From Streptomyces cellostaticus (lineage in GTDB: Bacteria > Actinomycetota > Actinomycetes > Streptomycetales > Streptomycetaceae), in assembly GCF_023630175.1 (NCBI RefSeq), contig NZ_JALLIN010000001.1, forward strand, positions 248,001 through 312,000: 64,000 nt of DNA, in the 5' to 3' direction. The translations under genes and the position numbers were made by a program. This document shows, in pieces, positions 1-8,461 of the stretch (its first letter is position 1; every line of letters begins with the position of its first letter). The notes under the pieces are model-generated. The model saw only the letters and a program-made list of their open reading frames with translations. It made no database searches and had not been told where the DNA came from.

Positions 1-3000
1 GCCGGTGAAGGCGAGTTCGCCGTCGGGCAGCACCCGGCCGAGGTCACCGGTCCGGTACAGCGTGCCGCCGGGCCGCCACGGGTCGGGGACGTACGCGCGG
101 CGGCTCTCCTCGGGCCTGCGGTGGTACGAGCCGGCGAGGAGGTCGCTGCGCAGGTGGATCTCGCCGACGACGCCGACCGGGCAGGGACGGCCCCGGTGGT
201 CCAGTACCAGCGCCTCCCGGCCGGGGATGGGCCGCCCGATCGGCACGGACGACGAGAAGCGCTCCCCCGGCGTCAGCTCCCGGTGGGTGGCCAGCACGCA
301 TTCGGTGGGCCCGTACAGGTTGTGCAGGCGGGGCCGTACGGGGCGGTCCGCCCACGCGGCGGCGAGCGACGGCGGCAGCACCTCCCCGGCGAGCAGCAGG
401 TGCTCCAGGTCCGGGAGCGCGGCGCCGTCGCGGTCGAGGGCCTCGGTGAGCACGGTGAGGAAGCCGGGCACCGTCTGGATCTGCGTGACGCGTTCGGCGC
501 GCAGCCAGGACGCCAGGGCCACCGGGTCGCGCCGAACGTGGTCGGCCGGGACACACAGGGCGGCACCGTGGCAGAGCGCGGCGAACACCTCGGTGTAGGC
601 GGCGTCGTACGTGAACGGGGCCCACTGGGCGACACGGCTGCCGGGCCGCACCCCGAAGGTCTCGCCCTGCCAGTGGGCGAACTGGGCGAGCGTCGCGTGG
701 GGCAGGACTATGCCCTTGGGGCTGCCGGTGGAGCCGGACGTGTACACCAGGCACAGCGGGTCGTCGCCGGCCGCCTTGTGCGCGGACCGGGCGGCGGACT
801 CCGGTGCGGGCGCGGCCGGTTGACCGTCGGGCTCGGGGAGCGCCGGGTCGAGCGGCTCCACGGGGACCCCGCCGAACGTCCCGGCGGCCGCGTCCCACAG
901 GTCCGGCAGTACGGCGAGGCAGGACTCGGCGGCGAGCACGCACAGCGGTTCGGCGTCGTCCAAGACGGCCCGCAGGCGCGCCTGCGGCGCATCGGCGTCG
1001 AGCACGGCGAACGCCGAACCGGCCTTCGCCACGCCGAGGACGGCCGCCGTCTGCGCGGGCCCGGTGGGCAGCAGCACGGACACGAACCGGCCCGGCCGCG
1101 CGCCCCGGCCGAGGAGCCGGCCGGCGATCCGGTCGCTCCAGGCGTCCAGCTCCCCGTACGTGACGGCCCGGCCGTCGTGGCGGACGGCGACCGCGTCGGG
1201 GTGCTCCGCGACACGGGCCCGGAACAGTTCGTGGACGGGGGTGGCGTGGGTCTTGCGCCAGGTGCCGGCGGGCGCGGCGGGGCGGGGCGAAGGGGTCTCG
1301 GTGTGGTGCGCGTCGACGGGGGCCGCGGCCGCCTCCGCGTCCGGGTCGTCGAGCGCCGCACGCAGCAGGGTCTCCAGGTGGCCGGTGAAGCGGGCTGCCC
1401 ACGCGGGCGTGAACCGGCCGGTCGCGAACTCCAGTACGCCGTCGATCCGGTCGGGATGCTCCTCCAGCGCCAGGGTGAGGTCGTACTTGGCGGTGCCCGT
1501 CGGGACCGGCAGCAGCTCGCCGGAGGCGTCGCCGAGCCGGACCCGGGCCGGTATCGCGTCCTGGAGGACGAGCGTGGCCTGCACGAGGGCGGGCCGTGCC
1601 GGATCGCGGGCCAGGCCGAGGGCGTCCACCAGGCGGTCGAGCGGCACCAGGGAGCGGTCGATGTCGTCCGCCAGGCACTGCCCCGTGCGCCGGGCGAGCG
1701 CGGCGAACGACACGTCGCCGCGCAGGTCCACGCGGACCGGCAGGGTGGTGACGAGGGAGCCGATCAGCCCGTCGAGGCCGGGGGCGCCCCGGTTGGCGGC
1801 GGGCACGCCGACCAGCACGTCGTCGGTGCCGCCGTACCGGCCGAGCAGCGACGCGTACACGCTGAGCAGCAGCGTGAACGGGGTGACCCGCAGCCGGGCC
1901 GCCACCGCGCGGAGTCGGGCGGTGGCGCCGGGCGCCAGTCGGAACGGCACGGTGGCACCCGCGCCGGCCGGCCGCGGGGCGGCGTCGGGGTCGGCGGGCA
2001 GGTCCAGCACCCCGGGGTGGCCGTCGAGGCGGTCGCGCCAGTACGCGAGGTGCGCGTCGCGGGTCGCCTCTGCGGTGGGGGCCGCCAGAGCGGCGGCGTG
2101 GCGGGCGAAGTCCAGCGCGGGCGGGGCGGGGAGCGGCCCGACGCCGGTGTGGTGGGCGTGGAGCGCCGCCAGTTCGCGGACCGCGACGCCGATGGACCAG
2201 CCGTCGACCGCGAGGTGATGGGCGGTCAGCAGCAGCACCGGCCCGGACGCCTCGTCCGGGCCACCGTCCGCCGCGTCGTCCGCCGTGCCTTCCCCGCCCG
2301 CGCGCAGCAGGGCGACGCGCAGGAGAGGGCCCTCGGTCAGGTCGAAGGGCCGGGTGGCCTCGGCGTGCAGGACGCCGTCCCGCCACTCCTCGACCGCCTC
2401 CGCGCCCCGGGCGCGCACCTCCTCGGGAGCGTGCAGGACCGTGGCGCTCACCGACTCGGCGGGGAGCGGCAGCAGGACGGGTCCGTCGTCGGTGAGCGCG
2501 CAGCGCGCCGCGAGTATCCGGTGCCGGCCGGCCAGGTCGCGCAGCGCGCGGCCCAGCGCGCCGGTGTCGACCGGCCGGTCGAGGCGGACGGCGGCGGCCA
2601 GGTTGTAGGCGGCCGACTCGGGTGCGAGGCGTTGCGTCAGCCACAGCTGGCGCTGCTGGTCCGTGAGGGGTACGGGCCCGTCGGGGCGGGGCTCCGCACC
2701 GTCGGGCGCGGCGGCCGGGCCGGCCGTTGCGGTACCGGGCCCGGCGGCCTCCCGCACGGCGCGGGCGAGGCCCCGGGGGGTCGGGTCCGTGTAGAAGGCG
2801 GCGAGCGACGGCGCGCGGCCGAGGGCCTCGCGGGTCCGCCCGAGGAGGCGGGTGGCGACGATGGAGTTGCCGCCCGCGGCGAAGAAGTCGTCGGTGGTGC
2901 CGACCGTGTCCGGCGCGGCGCCCAGGAGGCCGGCCCAGAGGGCGACGACGGCCCGTTCGGCGTCGTCGGCGGGGGCCGTGGGAGCGGTGGCCGAGGTGAG

Positions 3001-5958
3001 GGCGCGTGCCCGGAGGGTCAGGGCGGGGCGGTCGACCTTGCCGCTGGTGTTGAGCGGCAGTTCGCTGACGGTCGCGATGACCGCCGGGACGACGGCGGCG
3101 GGCAGCAGGCTCCGCAGGTGGCGGCGCAGCACGTCGCCCGGCGTCTCGGCGCCGCCGTCCGCGACGCCCTCCGTGCCGTCCGGAGCCCCGTCCGGGACGA
3201 CGAACGCGACGAGCCGGGGCGCCGCCGGGCGCTGCCGGTCGACCACGACGGCGGCGGCGCGCACCAGCGGGTGGGCCGTCAGGTGCGCCTCGATCTCGCC
3301 GAGTTCCACGCGGTGGCCGAGGATCTTGATCTGCTGGTCGGCGCGGCCGAGGACGACGATCCGCCCGTCGGGCAGGTAGCGCGCCAGGTCGCCGGTCCGG
3401 TAGACGGGCGCGGCGGGGTCGCCGGTGCCGAGCGGGTCGGCGCCGACCGGGTCGGGGACGAAGGCGGCTGCGGTGAGGTCGGGCCGGTTCCAGTAGCCGG
3501 CGGCGACACCGGACCCGCCGATGACGAGTTCCCCGGTCGCGCCGAGCGGGACGGGCCGGTCGTGCCGGTCGAGGATGTGGCAGTACGTGCGGGCCAGCGG
3601 GCGGCCGACGGTCACCGGTTCACCGGGCAGGACGCGCCCGGCCGTGGACCAGATGGTCGTCTCGGTGGGGCCGTACAGGTTCCACAGCTGGGCGCCGCGC
3701 TCCAGGAGACGGGCGGCGAGCGCGGGGTCGAGGGGTTCGCCGCCGCTGAGGATCCGCAGGCCGGGCATGCCCTGCCAGCCGCTGTCCACGAGGGCCCGCC
3801 ACAGCGACGGCGTGGCCTGCACGAGTGTGGCGCCGCAGCCGCGCAGCAGCGCGGCGAGGCGGGCGGGGTCGCGGACCGTGTCGTGCGGGGCGACGACGAC
3901 GCGGCCGCCCGCGACGAGCGGCGCGAACAGTTCCAGCACGGAGATGTCGAACGTCAGGGCGGTGACGGCGACCAGCACGTCGCCGGTGCCCATGCCGGGT
4001 TCGCTGACGACGGCGTGCAGCAGGTTGGCGACCCGGTCGTGCGGCACCGCCACTCCCTTGGGGCGGCCGGTGGAGCCGGAGGTGTACATGAGGTACGCGA
4101 GGGAGTCCGGTGGCGGGCCGTCGGGGAAGGGGACCGTCCCGGCGGGCCCGGTCTCCGCCAGCAGGTCGGCGCACGCGGCGAGCGCGGGGCCCCCGTCGGG
4201 GGCGCGCCGGTCCGGGTGCCCGGTGACGAGCAGCCGGGCGCCGCTGTCCGCCAGGACGTACGCGGCCCGCTCCTCGGGCATGGTGTCGTCGAGCGGCACG
4301 AGGACGGCCCCGGCCCGCCATATCCCGGCGACGAGCGGGACGAGGGCGCTGTCACGGGGGGCGAGGAGGGCGACCCGGTCGCCGGGGCGCACGCCGTACC
4401 GGCCGGCCAGTCGGGCTGCCACGCGGTCGGCCGCCCGGTCCACGCCGGCGCGGGTGAGGACGTCGTCGCCGTGCCCGACGGCGGGCGCGTCGCCCCGCAG
4501 GGCGGCGAGGGCGCGCAACGCGTGGGGGACGGTGGGCCACGGGGCGTGGGTGCGGTCGGCCGTGTTGAAGCCGGTCACGACGCGGCCGTACCCCTCCGGG
4601 GCGGCGGCCGGCAGGTCGGCGAGCGGGCGGCCCGGTTCGGCGACCGCCGCCTCCAGCAGGCACAGCAGCCCCTCGGCGATCGCGGCGACGGTGTGCGGGG
4701 CGAGGACGGCGGTCCGGTACTCCAGTCCGGCGTCGAGGTCGCCGGACGGCCTCGGCCGCAGGAACAGCGACAGGTCGTACTTGGCCGTCCCGCTGTGCGA
4801 GGGCGCGGGCACGGTCTCGACGCCGGGCAGGGCGAGGGTCGTGGTGGGTCCGCTGTGGAACGCGTACATGAGCTGGAACAGCGGAGAGCGGCCGCCCGCC
4901 GTCGGGGCGAGGTCCTCGACGACCAGGTCGAAGGGGGTGTCCCGATGGGCGAGGTCCGCCTTCAGGCCGCGCCGGGTGCGGACCAGGGCCTCGTCGAAGG
5001 TGGGGGTGCCGGAGAGGTCGACGCGGTGGGCGATGACGTTGAGGAGCGGGCCGACCATCGCGCCGAGCGCGGGCCGGTTGCGGGTGGCGACGGGCATGCC
5101 GACGACCAGGTCGTCCTGGCCGGTGAAGCGCTGGACGACCGCGCAGAACGCGGTGAGGAGCGTCGCGGGCAGCGTGGCGACGCGGCTGCGGGCCAGCGCG
5201 GCGAGGCGGGCGACGAGGCCGGCGGGAAGCGTGAAGTGGTGGACGGCGCCCGCGGTCTCGTCGGGACGGGCCACGCCGGGCGGCAGCGGTTCGGCGGGGA
5301 GGCTCAGCACGGGCAGCTCGCCGCCGAGCCGCTCCCGCCAGTGGGCGAGCCCACTGCCGGCGGACGGGTCGGTGCGCTGCCAGGCGGCGTAGTCACCGAA
5401 GTCCCGCCGTTCCGCCGGGAGTTCGGGCAGAGCGGGGCCGCCGCCCGTCTCGGCGGCGTACTGGGCTGCCAGTTCCTCCAGGAACACGCCGAACGCCCAG
5501 GCGTCCACGACGATGTGGTGGGCGACGAACAGCAGCAGGTGGCGATCGTCGCCGAGCCGGAACAGGCGGGTCCGCATGAGCGGCGGGCGCGCCGGGTCGA
5601 ACGGCTCGGTGGCCGCCCGGGCGACGAGTTGGGCCAGGCGCTCCTCACGCGCTTCCTCGGGCAGGCCGGTGAGGTCGGTGAGGTCGACGGCCGGGCGGGT
5701 GCGGTCGGCTATGTGCTGGTACGGCTCGCCGTCGGCGTCGGTGAGGACGGCGCACCGCATCGCCTCGTGGCGGACGGCGAGGACGGCCAGGGCCCGCTCC
5801 AGGGCGGCTGCGTCGACGGGCCCGGTCAGTCGGAACGCCGCGGTCTCGTTGTGCAGGGCGCTGCCGGGCAGTAGCTGCTCGGCCCGCCAGATGGCGCGCT
5901 GGGCGTACGACAGGGGGGCGCGGTCCCGGCGCGGGCGCGGCGGCAGGGGCGCGGTCAT
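1..5958 (-). CDS. Nonribosomal peptide synthetase, C-A-T-C-A..., runs off the left edge
   Basis: An open frame runs without a stop from the ATG at 5958 to base 1 (1986 residues seen). Domain order is C (about 1-440), A (about 470-960), T with GGNS, C (about 1085-1510) and A (from about 1540, still open). The first C domain has HHIVVDA where HHxxxDG is usual; the second has HHLAVDG. The first A domain contains YTSGSTGRPKG, and by eye its pocket reads D-I-L-Q-L-G-L-I-W, the known glycine code. The second A pocket reads about D-A-T-Q-L-A-L-L-A, which I cannot assign. The ATG overlaps the stop of the upstream A-T gene by 4 nt. Because the protein starts with C, it should accept an aminoacyl group from an upstream carrier, most simply that A-T didomain. 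No epimerisation domain is visible. Confidence 0.95.
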   Translation of the reverse strand, partial: MTAPLPPRPRRDRAPLSYAQRAIWRAEQLLPGSALHNETAAFRLTGPVDAAALERALAVLAVRHEAMRCAVLTDADGEPYQHIADRTRPAVDLTDLTGLPEEAREERLAQLVARAATEPFDPARPPLMRTRLFRLGDDRHLLLFVAHHIVVDAWAFGVFLEELAAQYAAETGGGPALPELPAERRDFGDYAAWQRTDPSAGSGLAHWRERLGGELPVLSLPAEPLPPGVARPDETAGAVHHFTLPAGLVARLAALARSRVATLPATLLTAFCAVVQRFTGQDDLVVGMPVATRNRPALGAMVGPLLNVIAHRVDLSGTPTFDEALVRTRRGLKADLAHRDTPFDLVVEDLAPTAGGRSPLFQLMYAFHSGPTTTLALPGVETVPAPSHSGTAKYDLSLFLRPRPSGDLDAGLEYRTAVLAPHTVAAIAEGLLCLLEAAVAEPGRPLADLPAAAPEGYGRVVTGFNTADRTHAPWPTVPHALRALAALRGDAPAVGHGDDVLTRAGVDRAADRVAARLAGRYGVRPGDRVALLAPRDSALVPLVAGIWRAGAVLVPLDDTMPEERAAYVLADSGARLLVTGHPDRRAPDGGPALAACADLLAETGPAGTVPFPDGPPPDSLAYLMYTSGSTGRPKGVAVPHDRVANLLHAVVSEPGMGTGDVLVAVTALTFDISVLELFAPLVAGGRVVVAPHDTVRDPARLAALLRGCGATLVQATPSLWRALVDSGWQGMPGLRILSGGEPLDPALAARLLERGAQLWNLYGPTETTIWSTAGRVLPGEPVTVGRPLARTYCHILDRHDRPVPLGATGELVIGGSGVAAGYWNRPDLTAAAFVPDPVGADPLGTGDPAAPVYRTGDLARYLPDGRIVVLGRADQQIKILGHRVELGEIEAHLTAHPLVRAAAVVVDRQRPAAPRLVAFVVPDGAPDGTEGVADGGAETPGDVLRRHLRSLLPAAVVPAVIATVSELPLNTSGKVDRPALTLRARALTSATAPTAPADDAERAVVALWAGLLGAAPDTVGTTDDFFAAGGNSIVATRLLGRTREALGRAPSLAAFYTDPTPRGLARAVREAAGPGTATAGPAAAPDGAEPRPDGPVPLTDQQRQLWLTQRLAPESAAYNLAAAVRLDRPVDTGALGRALRDLAGRHRILAARCALTDDGPVLLPLPAESVSATVLHAPEEVRARGAEAVEEWRDGVLHAEATRPFDLTEGPLLRVALLRAGGEGTADDAADGGPDEASGPVLLLTAHHLAVDGWSIGVAVRELAALHAHHTGVGPLPAPPALDFARHAAALAAPTAEATRDAHLAYWRDRLDGHPGVLDLPADPDAAPRPAGAGATVPFRLAPGATARLRAVAARLRVTPFTLLLSVYASLLGRYGGTDDVLVGVPAANRGAPGLDGLIGSLVTTLPVRVDLRGDVSFAALARRTGQCLADDIDRSLVPLDRLVDALGLARDPARPALVQATLVLQDAIPARVRLGDASGELLPVPTGTAKYDLTLALEEHPDRIDGVLEFATGRFTPAWAARFTGHLETLLRAALDDPDAEAAAAPVDAHHTETPSPRPAAPAGTWRKTHATPVHELFRARVAEHPDAVAVRHDGRAVTYGELDAWSDRIAGRLLGRGARPGRFVSVLLPTGPAQTAAVLGVAKAGSAFAVLDADAPQARLRAVLDDAEPLCVLAAESCLAVLPDLWDAAAGTFGGVPVEPLDPALPEPDGQPAAPAPESAARSAHKAAGDDPLCLVYTSGSTGSPKGIVLPHATLAQFAHWQGETFGVRPGSRVAQWAPFTYDAAYTEVFAALCHGAALCVPADHVRRDPVALASWLRAERVTQIQTVPGFLTVLTEALDRDGAALPDLEHLLLAGEVLPPSLAAAWADRPVRPRLHNLYGPTECVLATHRELTPGERFSSSVPIGRPIPGREALVLDHRGRPCPVGVVGEIHLRSDLLAGSYHRRPEESRRAYVPDPWRPGGTLYRTGDLGRVLPDGELAFTG

Positions 5959-7688
5959 CGGCCGCTCCCGCCTGTGACGGCGGCGGCGAGCCCGGCGACG
6001 GTGGGGTCCTCGGCGAAGACCCGCAACGGCACGTCGACGCCGAAGCGCGAGCGCAACCGGTCCAGGAGTCGGGCGATGGCGAGGGAGTCGCCGCCCAGGA
6101 GGGTGAAGCTGTCGCGGCGGCCGACGGCGGACAGGTGCAGCAGGTCGCACCAGAGCGCGGCGATCTCCGCTTCGGTGCCGTCGCGGGGGCCGTCGTCGGC
6201 GGTGGCGGCCCGCACCGCGGTCGGCATGGGCAGGGCCCGCCGGTCGGCCTTGCCGTTGAGGGTGCGCGGGATCGCGGCGAGCCGTACGTACAGGGAGGGG
6301 CGGCTGCCGGGGTGGAGTCCCGCGGCGGTGTGGGCGCGCAGCCCCTCGTCGGTGACGGTGTCGTCGGCGACGACGTAGGCGCACAGCACGGGGTCGGCGT
6401 CGCCGTCCTCGGCGACGGCTGCGGCGCAGGCGTCGCGGACGCCGGGGTGGCTGCGCAGGACTTCCTCGACCTCGCCGAGTTCCACGCGTACGCCGTTGAC
6501 CTTGACCTGCTGGTCGCGGCGGCCGAGTACCTCCAGGACGCCGTCGCCGCGGAGCCGTCCGAGGTCGCCGGTGCGGTAGGCGTGGGTGCCGGAGAACCCG
6601 CCGGGGCGTCCGTCGAGGTAGCCGCGGAGGGGGAACGGCGTGTGGATCTCGATCTCGCCTATGGTGCCGGTGACCGCCGCGCCGGCGGCGCGGACGCGGA
6701 CCTCGACGCCGGGCATGGGCAGGCCGGCGGGGACGGTCCCGGCGCCCGCGTCCTCGGCCCCGAGGCGCCGGTACACCTTCGTCATGGTGGTCTCGGACGG
6801 GCCGTACAGGTTGACCAGGGTCTTGTCGTCGCCGAACAGACCGCGCCACCAGGCGACGTCGGAGGGGCGTACGGGTTCCCCGGCGAGGAGCACGGTCCGC
6901 AGCGCGGGCAGGGATCCGGCGGTGAGGCCGGCGGCGCGCAGGGTGCGGAAGACGGTGGGCACGCAGTGCAGCACCTCGATCCGCCGGGCGTCGAGCCACG
7001 CGGCGAGTCCGGCGCCGACGGGGACGGCGCCGGGCGGGGCGGCGTGGACGCTGCCCCCGGCGCGGAGCGGCAGGAGCGCGTCGCGGAGGAACGCGTCGAA
7101 GCCGGGCGAGGTGAGCAGGGACACGCGGGTGCCCGGTCCGACACCGAACTCGGCGGTCTCCCAGTCGAGGAAGTGCTCGACGGCCTCCAGGCTGCCCTTG
7201 ATGCCCTTGGGCCGGCCGGTGGTGCCGGAGGTGAAGTAGACGTATCCGGCGTCGGGGGTGCCGGGGTCGCGCCAGTCGTCGGCGTGCCAGGTGCCGTGCT
7301 CGGCGTCCTCGGCGTCGATGTACCGGACGGTGTCGTCGTAGGGGCCGCCCGCGGCGAGGGCGGCGCGTCCGGCGTGGTCGGCGACGACGGCCGTGGGGCG
7401 GAGGTCCTCGGCGATGGCGGTCCAGCGGGCGGCCGGCTGGCGGGTGTCGACGGGTGCGAAGGCGCGGCCGGTGGCGGCGCAGGCCAGGATGGCGGCGATC
7501 ACCGGGGCGGGCTCGGTACAGGCGACGAGCACCGGTCCCTCACCGTCGGCGAGGCGTTCGCGCACTCCGGCGGCGTGGGCGGCGAGCCGCTGCCGGGTCC
7601 AGTCACCGGAGGGCGTGGCGAGGGCGACCGCCTCCGGCTCCTTCTCCACGTGGTCGGCCCAGTGGCGCAGGATCGTGGTGTGGCTCAC
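5955..7688 (-). CDS. Stand-alone adenylation-thiolation (A-T) didomain NRPS protein
   Basis: 577 residues from a GTG that overlaps the stop of the racemase gene (GTGA). Residues about 1-490 are an amino-acid adenylation domain with YFTSGTTGRPKG, NLYGPSETT, YRTGDLGRL and a C-terminal LNGKADRR lysine region. The carrier domain follows, with the phosphopantetheine site Ser535 in LLGGDSL. There is no condensation domain, so it should load one residue and present it in trans. The next gene starts with a C domain and is coupled by a 4-nt overlap, making it the likely partner. By eye the specificity positions read D-A-R-H-L-A-L-M-T; I know no match, so the substrate is left open. The neighbouring racemase and asparagine synthetase may make or tailor it. 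Confidence 0.93.
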   Translation of the reverse strand: MSHTTILRHWADHVEKEPEAVALATPSGDWTRQRLAAHAAGVRERLADGEGPVLVACTEPAPVIAAILACAATGRAFAPVDTRQPAARWTAIAEDLRPTAVVADHAGRAALAAGGPYDDTVRYIDAEDAEHGTWHADDWRDPGTPDAGYVYFTSGTTGRPKGIKGSLEAVEHFLDWETAEFGVGPGTRVSLLTSPGFDAFLRDALLPLRAGGSVHAAPPGAVPVGAGLAAWLDARRIEVLHCVPTVFRTLRAAGLTAGSLPALRTVLLAGEPVRPSDVAWWRGLFGDDKTLVNLYGPSETTMTKVYRRLGAEDAGAGTVPAGLPMPGVEVRVRAAGAAVTGTIGEIEIHTPFPLRGYLDGRPGGFSGTHAYRTGDLGRLRGDGVLEVLGRRDQQVKVNGVRVELGEVEEVLRSHPGVRDACAAAVAEDGDADPVLCAYVVADDTVTDEGLRAHTAAGLHPGSRPSLYVRLAAIPRTLNGKADRRALPMPTAVRAATADDGPRDGTEAEIAALWCDLLHLSAVGRRDSFTLLGGDSLAIARLLDRLRSRFGVDVPLRVFAEDPTVAGLAAAVTGGSGR

Positions 7689-8461
7689 AGCTCTCCGTTC
7701 TTGATCCGCCCGGCCACGACGGCCAGGGGGTCGATGGCCGGGAACTCCGCGGACAGGCCCGCGGCGGTGATGGCCTGGGTGACGAGGTGGAGTTCGGTGC
7801 AGGCGGCGACGAAGTCCCGTACGCCGTAGCGGGGCAGGGCCGCGCGCAGGAAGGCGACGGCGCGCAGCGGGTCGCCGCCGGCCTTCAGGCGGTACACCTC
7901 GCGGTGCAGGGCCCGCTGGTCGCCGGGGCTGAGGGGGACGAGGTGGCGGACGGCGTCGTGCGGGCCGGTGGTGAGGAGCCCGGCGCGGGCGGTGCCCTCG
8001 GTGCACAGCAGGAGGTGCGGGCGGGCGGTGCGGGCGAGTTCCGCGTGGACGACGTCCACGAGGGAGACGCAGCGGTCCAGGAGGTCCGGGGGGAGGTCGC
8101 CGAGGACGCGGTGGGCGGTGACGCAGGCGACGACGACCCGTTCGGCGCCCGCGGCGACGAGGCCGCGCACGGCCCGCTCGACGGCTTCGCGGAGCGCTTC
8201 GAGACGGCCGGTGCCGATGGCCTCGGTGCGGTCCACGACGGCGGGGTCGGACCACAGCAGGACACGCGGCGACTCCTGTTCGGGGCGGCCGTCGGCGGGC
8301 AGGTAGACGCTGCGGAGCAGTTCGGTGGAGGCGAGGGGGCCCATGCCGCCGACGACGCCGACCAGGGGCAGGCCGGGCCGGGCGGTGCCGGCCGCGTCCG
8401 TCGCCGGGCCGGTGCGGGGCGCGGGGGCGGGGGCGGGGGCGGGGGCGGCGAGGGGCGTCAT
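7685..8461 (-). CDS. Aspartate/glutamate racemase family protein
   Basis: 258 residues from an ATG overlapping the stop of the asparagine synthetase gene (ATGA). An Ala/Pro tail (about residues 5-20) precedes the family start VGVVGGMGPLAS. Both catalytic-type cysteines are present: Cys113 in VACVTAH and Cys221 in AACTELH. This matches cofactor-independent two-cysteine racemases of the Asp/Glu/hydantoin superfamily, so activity is plausible. The protein should be cytosolic. Its place inside the NRPS operon, with no epimerisation domain visible in the synthetases, suggests it supplies a D-amino acid (Asp, Glu or a derivative). The exact substrate cannot be read from the sequence; a related isomerase or decarboxylase role is possible. 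Confidence 0.88.
   Translation of the reverse strand: MTPLAAPAPAPAPAPRTGPATDAAGTARPGLPLVGVVGGMGPLASTELLRSVYLPADGRPEQESPRVLLWSDPAVVDRTEAIGTGRLEALREAVERAVRGLVAAGAERVVVACVTAHRVLGDLPPDLLDRCVSLVDVVHAELARTARPHLLLCTEGTARAGLLTTGPHDAVRHLVPLSPGDQRALHREVYRLKAGGDPLRAVAFLRAALPRYGVRDFVAACTELHLVTQAITAAGLSAEFPAIDPLAVVAGRIKNGEL

Noticed and set aside
121..5874. 1917-codon plus-strand open frame opposite the left NRPS
   Set aside because: Its composition (Gly/Arg/Val/Gln-rich, no domains) is that of a GC-rich antisense shadow; the minus strand encodes clear C, A and T domains.
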